A stretch of 64,000 bases of DNA, taken from Streptomyces bungoensis. Its GTDB lineage: Bacteria; Actinomycetota; Actinomycetes; Streptomycetales; Streptomycetaceae. The stretch's first letter is position 1, and each line of letters begins with the position of its first letter. Where the stretch lies: assembly GCF_001514215.1 (NCBI RefSeq), contig NZ_KQ948860.1, forward strand, positions 80,740-144,739, given 5' to 3'. The notes beneath the pieces were generated by a model that searched no databases, was not told the DNA's origin, and was given only the letters and a program-made list of their open reading frames with translations. Positions 1 through 8,282 of this stretch are shown here, piece after piece. The translations under genes were made by a program, and so were the position numbers.

Positions 1-2449
1 GGCCCTCCTGGACGCCGGCGACGACGACCAGCCGCCACTCCAGGCCCTTGGCGCGGTGGGCGGTCATCAGGCGGACGGCGTCGGGGCGGACGGCGCGGCG
101 GGTAAGGGTGTCGGCCGCGATGTCCTCCGCCTCGATCTCCTCCAGGAAGTTCAGGGCGCCCCTGCCCCCGGTGCGCTCCTCCGCGCGCGCGGCGGTCGCG
201 AACAGCGCGCACACCGCGTCCAGGTCGCGGTCGGCGTTGCGGCCGGCGGCGCCCCCGCGCCGGGCGGACCGCTCCAGGCGGGAGGGCCACGGCGTGCCCT
301 CCCACAGGTCCCACAGGGCCTCCTCGGCCGTACCGCCGCCGGCGAGGCGCTCGCGGGCCTTGCGCAGCAGCGCGCCGAGGCGCTGCGCCCCGCGCGCGTA
401 GGCCGGGTCGTGGACGACCAGGCGCTCGGGCTCGGCGAGCGCCCGCGCGAGCAGTTCGTCGGAGGGCGGCGGCACCGGGTTCCCGGCGGCCCGCTCCTCC
501 TCCCTCAGGGCGCGCCCGAGGCGGCGCAGGTCGGCGGCGTCCATGCCGGCGAGGGGGGAGGTGAGCAGGGTCAGCGCGGTCTCGGCGTCGAGCCAGGCAG
601 TGACGTGCGGAGCGGCGCTGCCGTCCGCCTCGGGGGGCTGGGCGTCGGCGCTGGAGGCCTCCGCCTCGGTGGGGCGGGCGTCCCTGGCGGAGGCCGCCGC
701 CCCGGTCGGCTGCGAGTCCGCGCCGGAGACCCCCGCCTCGGCGGAGCGTGCCTCCGGGCCGTAGGTCCCCACCTCAATCGGCTGGGATTCCGCGCCGGAT
801 GCCTCCGCCTCGCTGGACCAGGCGTCCATGGCGGAGACCCCCGCCCCGGTCGGCTGCGAGTCCGCGCCGGAGACCCCCGCCTCGTGCGGCTGCGAGTCCG
901 CGCCGGAGGCCCCCGCCTCGGCGGGGCGGGCATCCATGGCGGAGACCCCCGCCCCGGTGGGGCGGGCGTCCGTGGCAGAAGCCCCCGCCCCGGTCGGCTG
1001 GGAGCCCGCGCCGGAGGCCCCCGCCTCGGCGGGGACCCGGTTCGGGACGTGGCCCGCTTCGGCCGTGGCCACCGCTTTGAGCGCCGTCAGCAGCGGGGCG
1101 ACCGCGGGCTCGTGGCGCAGGGGCAGGTCGTCGCCGTCGATGTCCAGCGGGACGCCCGCCGCGGTGAGGGCGCGGCGCACGGTGGGGATGGTGCGGGAGC
1201 CGGCGCGCACCAGGACGGCCATGTCGCTCCAGGGGACGCCGTCCTCCAGGTGCGCGCGGCGCAGGATGTCGGCGATGTTGTCCAGCTCCGTGCCGGGCGT
1301 CGGGTACGTGTAGACCTCCACGCGGCCGCCGTCCCGCACGGCCTGCGGCTCCCGGTGGGCGCGGACCTTCTCGCCGGGCAGCCTGGGCAGCGGCATCCGC
1401 TGGGTGATCAGGCGGGTCGCGGCCAGCAGGGCGGCGCCGGAGCGGCGGGAGGTGCGCAGCACCGCGACCGGGGCGGGACGGCCGTCCGCGCGCGGGAAGG
1501 CCGACGGGAAGTCCAGGATGCCGTTCACGTCGGCACCACGGAAGGTGTAGATCGACTGGTCGGGGTCGCCGAAAGCCAGCAGGGTGTGCCCGCCGCCGGC
1601 CAGGGCGTGCAGGAGCCTCACCTGGGCGGGGTCGGTGTCCTGGTACTCGTCGACGTACACGGCGTCGTACCGGGCGGCGAGCCGGGCCGCGACCTCGGGG
1701 CGGCGGGCGAGCAGCACCGCGCGGTGGACCAGTTCGGCGTAGTCGATGACGCCCTGGAGGTCGAGGACGTCGAGGTACTCGGCGAGGAAGGCGGCGGCCG
1801 CCTTCCAGTCCGGGCGGCCGATGCGGCGGGCGAAGGCGTCCAGCGCGTCCGGGCCGAGGCCCAGCTCGCGGCTGCGGGCGAGGACGGCGCGGACCTCGTC
1901 GGCGAAGCCCCGTGTCGTCAGGCAGGCGCGCAGTTCGTCGGGCCAGCGCACGTGGTGCAGGCCGAGTCGCTGCAGCTCGGGCTGCCCGGCGAGCAGTTCG
2001 CGGACGGCGACGTCCTGCTCGGGGCCGGAGAGCAGGCGCAGCGGGTCGGCGAACAGACTGCTGTCCTGGTGGGCGCGGACCAAGGCGTAGCAGTACGAGT
2101 GGAAGGTGGTCGCCCGGGGCGCGCGGGCCGCGCCGATGCGCAGGGCCATGCGGTCGCGCAGCTCGACGGCGGCCTTGCGGCTGAACGTCAGCACCAGGAT
2201 GCGTTCCGGGTCACCGCCGCGGGCGATCCGCGCGGCCACGGACTCCACCAGGGTCGTCGTCTTGCCGGTGCCCGGACCCGCCAGGACGAGCAGGGGTCCC
2301 GCCCGGTGGTCAACCACGGCGCGCTGTGCGGCGTCCAGACGAGGGGGATCCATGTCGGCCGGCGGGGTACGGACCAGTCGGTAAGCGCCGCGGCTCCCCT
2401 GCCGCACCGGGGGGTGCGGCAGGCGCCTGGTGGAGGAAGAGGAGCTCAC
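1..2449 (-). CDS. adnA: UvrD-family ATP-dependent DNA helicase, AdnA-like (partial, C-terminus off the left edge)
   Basis: This is the N-terminal 816 codons of a superfamily 1 helicase. Visible motifs are Walker A GPGTGKTT near residue 57, LTFSRKAAVELRDR, and the DExx box VDEYQDTDPAQ near residue 266 followed by GDPDQSIYTFRG. Its place beside ATL, MoeZ, DUF3152, TetR and DUF3107 genes resembles the mycobacterial adnA neighbourhood, so it is probably a subunit of the AdnAB double-strand-break resection motor-nuclease. The nuclease domain would lie outside the window. GTG 2449 is chosen because the frame stays open and gives a Ser-rich tail and YRLVRTPP before ATG 2353; GTG 2407 and ATG 2353 are alternatives. 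No strong ribosome binding site decides this. A 12-residue repeat array interrupts the protein (separate entry). Confidence 0.85.
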   Translation of the reverse strand, partial: MSSSSSTRRLPHPPVRQGSRGAYRLVRTPPADMDPPRLDAAQRAVVDHRAGPLLVLAGPGTGKTTTLVESVAARIARGGDPERILVLTFSRKAAVELRDRMALRIGAARAPRATTFHSYCYALVRAHQDSSLFADPLRLLSGPEQDVAVRELLAGQPELQRLGLHHVRWPDELRACLTTRGFADEVRAVLARSRELGLGPDALDAFARRIGRPDWKAAAAFLAEYLDVLDLQGVIDYAELVHRAVLLARRPEVAARLAARYDAVYVDEYQDTDPAQVRLLHALAGGGHTLLAFGDPDQSIYTFRGADVNGILDFPSAFPRADGRPAPVAVLRTSRRSGAALLAATRLITQRMPLPRLPGEKVRAHREPQAVRDGGRVEVYTYPTPGTELDNIADILRRAHLEDGVPWSDMAVLVRAGSRTIPTVRRALTAAGVPLDIDGDDLPLRHEPAVAPLLTALKAVATAEAGHVPNRVPAEAGASGAGSQPTGAGASATDARPTGAGVSAMDARPAEAGASGADSQPHEAGVSGADSQPTGAGVSAMDAWSSEAEASGAESQPIEVGTYGPEARSAEAGVSGADSQPTGAAASARDARPTEAEASSADAQPPEADGSAAPHVTAWLDAETALTLLTSPLAGMDAADLRRLGRALREEERAAGNPVPPPSDELLARALAEPERLVVHDPAYARGAQRLGALLRKARERLAGGGTAEEALWDLWEGTPWPSRLERSARRGGAAGRNADRDLDAVCALFATAARAEERTGGRGALNFLEEIEAEDIAADTLTRRAVRPDAVRLMTAHRAKGLEWRLVVVAGVQEG
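632..1027 (-). repeat. In-frame 36-bp (12-residue) tandem repeat array in the AdnA-like helicase
   Basis: About eleven degenerate units of 12 residues follow one another at roughly residues 475 to 606. Typical units are EAGVSGADSQPT and GAGVSAMDARPA. Units differ at several positions but keep the 36-bp period, so the reading frame is preserved. The segment is rich in Ala, Gly, Ser, Pro and Asp and is probably a disordered linker between helicase subdomains. UvrD-type helicases do not need such a segment, so this looks like a lineage-specific expansion. Confidence 0.85.
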
Positions 2450-2748
2450 GTGGTTCGCCGGTCCTGGTGGTTGTGCTGGTGGGCGGGCGGTCACACGTGC
2501 GAGGCGGTGGCCGCGGGATGAGGACACGTGCAGCCGACGCTACGCCGCCGCATCGTACGAAAGCAGAGCTTCCGCTCTTTCCCGTGTGGCTCTCCCGGCG
2601 CTCTGGGCTCTCCAGGCTCTCCGGTCTCCCCCGGCCCGGGTGTCACGCGGGTACCTCTACTCAAGAACGTACGTCATGCCGCGGACGTCCCCGCCGTCCC
2701 CCGTACGGAGCACGGCTTGACGCGGGCGGCGTCCGATGGCGGAAGCTG

Positions 2749-3132
2749 TCAGGTGTGACCCCCCGCGTTCGCGCCGTCCCAGCGCGCCCGCCGCATGTCG
2801 AGCCGCGGCAGATGCCCCTCGCTGCTCCTGCTCGCCTCTTTAAGCGGCGTGCCCTCCGCCCGGTAGTGACCGAGCGCGCGCAGCTCGTGCCCGGGCAGCA
2901 GCGCCCCGTCGGCGCGCACCACCCGCCACCAGGGGACGGCGCCTCCGTACAGGGACATGACCCGGCCCACCTGGCGCGGTCCCCCTTCCTCCAGCCACTC
3001 GGCGACGTCGCCGTAGGTCATGACGCGCCCGGGCGGGATCCGCTCGGCGACCTCGAGGACCCGCTCGGCGTACTCGGGCAGCGCGCCCGGGTCCCCCTCG
3101 TGGGCCTCCCGGGCAGGGCTCTGCTCGCTCAT
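2749..3132 (-). CDS. Alkyltransferase-like (ATL) DNA repair protein, MGMT family
   Basis: A 127-residue protein of the O6-alkylguanine-DNA alkyltransferase C-terminal fold. PPGRVMTYGDVAEWL is the helix-turn-helix region with the base-flipping arginine nearby. Where true MGMT has the catalytic PCHRV, this protein has PWWRV, so the acceptor cysteine is replaced by tryptophan. That is the hallmark of ATL proteins, which bind alkylated bases and hand lesions to nucleotide excision repair without transferring the alkyl group. ATG 3132 is chosen because a GGATGGGG stretch precedes it at usable spacing; ATG 3141 (MGRM) is an alternative. It lies upstream of the AdnA-like helicase on the same strand, about 300 bp away. 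No gene is seen in 2450-2748. Confidence 0.85.
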   Translation of the reverse strand: MSEQSPAREAHEGDPGALPEYAERVLEVAERIPPGRVMTYGDVAEWLEEGGPRQVGRVMSLYGGAVPWWRVVRADGALLPGHELRALGHYRAEGTPLKEASRSSEGHLPRLDMRRARWDGANAGGHT

Positions 3133-3320
3133 TCGCCCCATCCTGCCGCACCCCACCGACAACGCGGCGCGGACGGCGGGGGACGGCGCCCCCTCGCTTG
3201 CGGGCGGCGCTTCGGGCAGACTGTCCGCCCGCGCATCCGCACCCTGATGCCCGCGAGTGTCGGCGGGGCATGCCACCATCGTGCGGGCGGTGACCGTTGA
3301 TACGAGACCAAGAAGAGACC

Positions 3321-6155
3321 ATGAAGCAGCAGGGTGTGCACCCCGAGAGCGCGGCGGGCACCCCTGACGCCGCCGCACGTCCAGGCGCCCCTCGCTCCGG
3401 CCCCGACGGCCCCGCCCAGGGCGTCGACGGCGAAGTGGGCGCCATGGACGACGCCGCGGCCGAGGAGTCCTCACGCGCGCGTGGTGACGAACACGACACC
3501 GCATTGGGCGCGCCCGGTGACCCGCGAGCCGGCGAGCGCACGGACGCCGAGGAGGGCGAGCCGCACCCGGACGAGGTCGAGGGTGACGAACCGCTGCTCC
3601 CCGCGCGCGTGCACCGCCCCTCCGACCTCATGCGGCTGCTCGTCGGTGTGTTCGCCATCGTCGTGGTGCTCGCCGTCGCCGCGTTCGCGCACGGCACCAC
3701 GTCGGGTCTCGAACAGGACATCAACAAGGGCACCGGGCAGGCCCCCGACCTGCTGATCAAGATCGCGGGGCTGGCCTCCAGCATCGCGATCCTGCTCGTG
3801 CCGGTCGCCTTCGCGATCGAACGGCTGATCAAACGGGACGGCCTGCGGATCGCCGACGGCGTCCTCGCGGCCGTCCTCGCCCACGGAGTGACCCTCGCCA
3901 CCGACCTGTGGGTCGCCCGCGGAGCCCCCGGCTCCATCCAGGAGGCGCTCACCCAGCCCTCACCGGGCGACGTCCACGCCCTGACCGACCCGGTGCACGG
4001 CTACCTCGCGCCGGTCATCGCGTACATGACGGCCGTCGGCATGTCCCGCAGACCCCGCTGGCGCGCGGTCCTGTGGATCGTGCTGATGCTCGACGCCTTC
4101 TCGATGCTGGTCACCGGCTACACGACCCCGTTCTCGATCCTGCTGACCATCCTGATCGGCTGGACCATCGCCTACGGCACCCTGTACGCCGTCGGCTCGC
4201 CCAACGTCCGCCCCACCGGCCGGACCCTGCTGGCCGGTCTGCGGCGCGTCGGCTTCCACCCCGTCGGCGCGGCCCGTGAGGAGGCCGTGGAGACGGAGAA
4301 CGGCGACCGCGGCCGGCGCTACTTCGTCACACTGGAGGACGGCCCGCCGCTGGACGTCACGGTCGTCGACCGGGAGCAGCAGGCCCAGGGCTTCTTCTAC
4401 CGCGCCTGGCGGAACCTGACCCTGCGCGGCTTCGCCACCCGCTCCAGCCTGCAGTCGCTGCGCCAGGCTCTGGAGCAGGAGGCGCTGCTGGCGTACGCGG
4501 CGATCGCGGCGGGCGCCAACGCGCCCAAGCTGATCGCCACCTCCGAACTCGGCCCGGACGCGGTGATGCTCGTCTACGAGCACACCGGCGGGCGCTCGCT
4601 GGACTCGCTGGACGACGAGGAGATCACCGACGAGCTGCTGCGCAACACCTGGGAGCAGGTGCGGGCCCTTCAGTCCCGGCGCATCGCCCACCGCAGGCTG
4701 GCCGGCGACGCGATCCGGGTGGATCGTTCCGGCAGGGTGATCCTGACCGAGCTGCGCGGCGGCGAGATCGCGGCCGGGGACCTGCTGCTGCGGATGGATG
4801 TCGCCCAGCTGGTCACGACGCTCGGTCTCCGGGTCGGCGCCGAGCGGGCGGTGGCCTCGGCGGTCGGGGTGCTGGGACCGGACGCGGTCGCGGACTGCCT
4901 GCCCATGCTGCAGCCCATCGCGCTGACGCGCTCCACGCGCGCGACGCTGCGCCGGCTGGGCCGGGAGCGGGCCGAGCGCGAACGCGAGGCGGTGCTGGAG
5001 GGCTCGCGGCAGGCCAAGCAGGACCGGCTGGAGGAAGCCGCCGGGACAGCCGGACCCGTACCCGGCAAGCCCGACAAGAAGACGGTCCGCGCCGAGCAGC
5101 GGGCGGAGAAGAGGGCCATCGACGAAGCCCTCGAAGAGGCCCGTGAGGAGGACCTGCTCACCCAGATCCGGCACCAGGTGCTGCGGATCAGGCCCCAGGC
5201 CCCCGTGGAACCGGCCCGTCTGGAGCGGGTGCGGCCGCGCACGCTGATCAGCTTCATCGCCGGGGCGATCGGCGCGTACTACCTGCTGACGCAGCTCACC
5301 CACATCCAGTTCGGCACGCTGTTCGCGCAGGCCCAGTGGGGCTGGGTGATCGCCGCCGTGCTGTTCTCCGCCCTCAGCTACGTGGCCGCCGCTATGGCGC
5401 TGCTCGGCTTCGTACCGGAGCGGGTGCCCTTCCTGAGGACCGTGGGGGCGCAGGTGGCCGGCTCCTTCGTGAAGATCGTGGCACCGGCGGCCGTCGGCGG
5501 TGTCGCCCTGAACACGCGCTTCCTGCAGCGCCAGGGCGTGCGCCCGGGGCTCGCGGTGGCGAGCGTCGGCGCGTCTCAGTTGTTCGGGCTCGGCTGCCAC
5601 ATCCTGATGCTGCTGTCCTTCGGCTACCTGACCGGGACCGAGAAGACGCCGTCCCTGTCGCCGTCCCGGACGGTGATCGCCGGCCTGCTGACCGTGGCGG
5701 TGCTGGTGCTGGTGGTGACCTCGGTGCCGTTCCTGAGGAAGTTCGTCGTCACGCGTGTGAGGTCCCTGTTCGCCGGTGTCGTGCCGCGCATGCTCGACGT
5801 GCTGCAGCGGCCGCAGAAACTCGTCACCGGCATCGGCGGCATGCTGCTGCTGACCGCCTGCTTCGTGATGTGCCTGGACGCCTCCATCCGGGCGTTCGGC
5901 GACGGCTCGACCTCGCTGAGCATCGCGAGCGTCGCGGTCGTCTTCCTCGCCGGCAACGCGCTCGGCTCCGCCGCGCCCACGCCGGGCGGTGTCGGCGCGG
6001 TCGAGGCCAGCCTCACCCTCGGTCTGATCGCCGTCGGCCTGCCGAAGGAGGTCGCCGCCCCGGCCGTCCTGCTGTACCGGCTGCTGACGCTGTGGCTGCC
6101 GGTCCTGCCGGGCTGGCTCGTCTTCAACCAGCTCACCCGCAAGGACGCCCTGTAA
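3321..6155 (+). CDS. MprF/YbhN-like flippase-domain membrane protein with a degenerate kinase-like domain
   Basis: A 944-residue integral membrane protein. An acidic, Asp/Glu-rich cytosolic tail of about 100 residues is followed by a first membrane block, roughly residues 105 to 290. A central soluble domain then resembles a protein kinase (YEHTGGRSLDSLDDEE, IAHRRLAGDAIRVD, ILTELRGGE) but lacks the HRD aspartate and a DFG motif. The C-terminal 300 residues are a lysylphosphatidylglycerol synthase transmembrane/UPF0104 domain with SAAPTPGGVGAVEA. No lysyl-tRNA transferase domain is present. ATG 3321 is preferred over TTG 3297 because AAGAAGAG precedes it. A lipid-handling or lipid-sensing role is inferred only. 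A hairpin follows the stop. Confidence 0.75.
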   Translation: MKQQGVHPESAAGTPDAAARPGAPRSGPDGPAQGVDGEVGAMDDAAAEESSRARGDEHDTALGAPGDPRAGERTDAEEGEPHPDEVEGDEPLLPARVHRPSDLMRLLVGVFAIVVVLAVAAFAHGTTSGLEQDINKGTGQAPDLLIKIAGLASSIAILLVPVAFAIERLIKRDGLRIADGVLAAVLAHGVTLATDLWVARGAPGSIQEALTQPSPGDVHALTDPVHGYLAPVIAYMTAVGMSRRPRWRAVLWIVLMLDAFSMLVTGYTTPFSILLTILIGWTIAYGTLYAVGSPNVRPTGRTLLAGLRRVGFHPVGAAREEAVETENGDRGRRYFVTLEDGPPLDVTVVDREQQAQGFFYRAWRNLTLRGFATRSSLQSLRQALEQEALLAYAAIAAGANAPKLIATSELGPDAVMLVYEHTGGRSLDSLDDEEITDELLRNTWEQVRALQSRRIAHRRLAGDAIRVDRSGRVILTELRGGEIAAGDLLLRMDVAQLVTTLGLRVGAERAVASAVGVLGPDAVADCLPMLQPIALTRSTRATLRRLGRERAEREREAVLEGSRQAKQDRLEEAAGTAGPVPGKPDKKTVRAEQRAEKRAIDEALEEAREEDLLTQIRHQVLRIRPQAPVEPARLERVRPRTLISFIAGAIGAYYLLTQLTHIQFGTLFAQAQWGWVIAAVLFSALSYVAAAMALLGFVPERVPFLRTVGAQVAGSFVKIVAPAAVGGVALNTRFLQRQGVRPGLAVASVGASQLFGLGCHILMLLSFGYLTGTEKTPSLSPSRTVIAGLLTVAVLVLVVTSVPFLRKFVVTRVRSLFAGVVPRMLDVLQRPQKLVTGIGGMLLLTACFVMCLDASIRAFGDGSTSLSIASVAVVFLAGNALGSAAPTPGGVGAVEASLTLGLIAVGLPKEVAAPAVLLYRLLTLWLPVLPGWLVFNQLTRKDAL

Positions 6156-6156
6156 C

Positions 6157-6185
6157 CGTCCCGCCGCTCCGGCGGCGGCGGGACG
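6157..6185. terminator. Hairpin after the flippase-like gene
   Basis: Eleven paired bases (CGTCCCGCCGC with GCGGCGGGACG) around a 7-nt loop begin one base after the TAA stop. It is a likely intrinsic terminator, without a clear U-tract, as is common in Streptomyces. Confidence 0.65.
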
Positions 6186-6242
6186 TACCCCCAACGGCCC
6201 GTGCCCCGCGCGCCCCGGCGTGCGCGCGCGCACGATGGGAGC

Positions 6243-7784
6243 ATGGCGAACCCCTCCCGGCTGCGTGCCGCCGCACTGACCACCAGCTGGGCGCTGCTGG
6301 CCGTCCTGCTGGCCGGATGCGGCGGCGGCGGCCACGGGGACCTGCGGACGCAGAAGCTGGACTGGGAGGACTGCCCGACCCCCTCCCAGGCGGAGGGCGG
6401 CGGCAGCCCACCGTCCCCGCTGCCGGGCGGCGGCACGTGGCAGTGCGCCACCATGCAGGCGCCCCTGGACTGGAGCAGGCCGAAGGGCGACACGATCGGC
6501 ATCGCCCTGATCCGCGCCAAGGCCAGCGGGGACCCCAGCCGGCGGATCGGCTCCCTCGTGTTCAACTTCGGCGGCCCCGGCGGCAGCGGCGTCACCACGC
6601 TGCCCGCCTTCGGCGAGGACTACGCCGCCCTGCGCACCCGGTACGACCTGGTGAGCTTCGACCCGCGCGGTGTCGGCCGCAGCAAGCCGGTGACGTGCGA
6701 GAGCGACGCCCAGCTGGACGCGTACTTCCAGCAGGACGCCACCCCCGACGACAGCACCGAGCGCACCCAGCTGATCGACCGCACCAAGCAGTTCAACGCG
6801 GCCTGCGACAAGCACTCGGAGACGGTCCTGCCGCATGTCCGCACCACCGACGCGGCCCGCGACATGGACCTCATGCGCCAGGTCCTCGGCGACGACAAGC
6901 TGCACTACTTCGGCATCTCCTACGGCACCGAACTCGGCGGGGTCTACGCCCACCTGTTCCCGAAGAACGTCGGCCGTGCCGTGTTCGACGGGGTCGTCGA
7001 CCCCACGCAGGACCCGGAGCAGAGCGCGCTCGGGCAGGCCCGCGGCTTCCAGCTCGCCCTCGACAACTTCGCCCGGGACTGCACGTCGAAGACGACCGAC
7101 TGCCCGATCGGCGACACCCCGCAGGACGTCAAGAACCGCATCGCCACCCTGCTGGACGACCTGGAGAAGAAGCCGATCCCCGGCATCCTCCCGCGGCAGC
7201 TGACCCAGACCGCGGCGACCAACGGCATCGCCCAGTCCCTGTACTCCAAGGACTTCTGGGAGTACCTCACCGAGGGCCTCCAGCAGGCGTACGACGGCGA
7301 CGGCAGGATCCTCATGCTGCTGTCCGACTCCATGAACGGCCGCAGCGAGAACGGCGAGTACAGCAACATCACCGCGGCGAACGTGGCCATCAACTGCGCC
7401 GACGAGAAACCCCGGTACACCACGGCCGACGTCGAGCAGAGACTGCCCGAGTTCCGCGCCGCCTCCCCGCTGTTCGGGGACTACCTGGCCTGGGGCATGG
7501 TCAGCTGCACCGGCTGGGCCGTGCCGGGCGCAGCCGACCACCCCGACGTCAGCGCACCGGGTGCGGCACCCATCCTGGTCGTGGGCAACACCGGGGACCC
7601 GGCGACGCCGTACGAGGGCGCGAGGAAGATGGTGGACGCGCTCGGCAAGGGCGTCGCCGTCGAGCTGACGTACAAGGGCCAGGGGCACGGGGCGTACGAC
7701 AGCAAGAACAAGTGCGTGCAGGGAGCGGTGAACAGCTACCTGCTGGACGGGAAGGTGCCGAAGACCGGCACGGTCTGCTCGTAA
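6243..7784 (+). CDS. Secreted lipoprotein tripeptidyl aminopeptidase-like alpha/beta hydrolase (peptidase family S33)
   Basis: A 513-residue exported peptidase. The N-terminus has an Arg-containing n-region, a hydrophobic core and the lipobox LLAGC, so it is probably anchored to the outer face of the membrane. The oxyanion region NFGGPGGSG is followed by the nucleophile in GISYGTELGG (Ser226), the acid in GDPATPYEG (Asp452) and the base in GQGHGAY (His482). This is the arrangement of Streptomyces tripeptidyl aminopeptidases (Slp/Tap type), which remove tripeptides from extracellular peptides. ATG 6243 starts the signal peptide; the longer frame from 6201 adds only an Arg-rich stretch. A decayed paralogue lies immediately downstream. 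Confidence 0.85.
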   Translation: MANPSRLRAAALTTSWALLAVLLAGCGGGGHGDLRTQKLDWEDCPTPSQAEGGGSPPSPLPGGGTWQCATMQAPLDWSRPKGDTIGIALIRAKASGDPSRRIGSLVFNFGGPGGSGVTTLPAFGEDYAALRTRYDLVSFDPRGVGRSKPVTCESDAQLDAYFQQDATPDDSTERTQLIDRTKQFNAACDKHSETVLPHVRTTDAARDMDLMRQVLGDDKLHYFGISYGTELGGVYAHLFPKNVGRAVFDGVVDPTQDPEQSALGQARGFQLALDNFARDCTSKTTDCPIGDTPQDVKNRIATLLDDLEKKPIPGILPRQLTQTAATNGIAQSLYSKDFWEYLTEGLQQAYDGDGRILMLLSDSMNGRSENGEYSNITAANVAINCADEKPRYTTADVEQRLPEFRAASPLFGDYLAWGMVSCTGWAVPGAADHPDVSAPGAAPILVVGNTGDPATPYEGARKMVDALGKGVAVELTYKGQGHGAYDSKNKCVQGAVNSYLLDGKVPKTGTVCS

Positions 7785-7915
7785 AGCCCCCGAACGCCTA
7801 TGGAACCGCAGGTCAGAGGGTTATCCACAGGCCGGAACGGGCGGCCCCCGCTCCGCCTACCATGACGTGAACACCCGCCGCGGCTCGACGCGGGGGGCCT
7901 GCGAGGGGGGTACGC

Positions 7916-8155
7916 ATGCTTCGTCTTCTGCGCTGGACGGCCGCCGCGGCTGCGGCTCTGCTGGTCGACCCGGCGACCCCGTACGAGGGCGCCCGCAGGA
8001 TGGCCGACGAGCTGGGCAGGGGCGTGGGGGTCGAACTCACCTGGAAGGGCGAGGGCCACGGCGCGTACGGCAACGGCAGCGACTGCGTCGACTCCGCGGT
8101 GGACGCCTACCTGCTGAACGGGACGGTACCGAAGGACGGGACGGTCTGCTCATGA
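7916..8155 (+). pseudogene. Deletion remnant of a second tripeptidyl-peptidase gene
   Basis: A 79-codon frame joins a signal-peptide start (MLRLLRWTAAAAAALL) directly to VDPATPYEGARRMADELG and continues to TVPKDGTVCS. From DPATPYEG onward it aligns with the last 62 residues of the gene ending at 7784, keeping the catalytic Asp and His (GHGAYG) but losing the whole Ser-nucleophile half. The simplest reading is a tandem paralogue that lost about 430 codons internally while staying in frame. It may still be transcribed (TACCAT at 7859 could be a -10), but it cannot be an active hydrolase. Confidence 0.8.
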
Positions 8156-8209
8156 CGGCGGGCCCCGTGAGCCGTCGTCAGTTGTCGATCACTGGCTCGA
8201 TCCCGTACG

Positions 8210-8253
8210 ACGAAGCCCGCGGCTCCGACCGGGGTCGGAGCCGCGGGCTTCGT
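8210..8253. terminator. Strong bidirectional terminator between the peptidase remnant and moeZ
   Basis: A perfect 21-bp stem with a 2-nt loop (arms 8210-8230 and 8233-8253) lies between two convergent genes, 55 bases after the plus-strand stop and 30 bases after the minus-strand stop. It can serve both directions. Confidence 0.9.
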
Positions 8254-8282
8254 CAGTCCCGCCGGCCGGCGGGACCGGTGGT

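Noticed and set aside
2398..2423. 11-bp hairpin near the helicase start, first read as a 5' untranslated regulatory stem
   Set aside because: With the GTG 2449 start it lies inside coding sequence, so it is not used as a regulatory feature.
56..2521. 821-codon plus-strand frame opposite the helicase gene
   Set aside because: It mirrors the codon bias of the minus-strand helicase, has Gly/Arg/Ala-rich nonsense composition and no domain; the minus strand carries clear helicase motifs.
3960..7688. 1242-codon minus-strand frame across the flippase and peptidase genes
   Set aside because: It spans two real plus-strand genes and the gap between them, with His/Arg/Gln/Gly-rich shadow composition.
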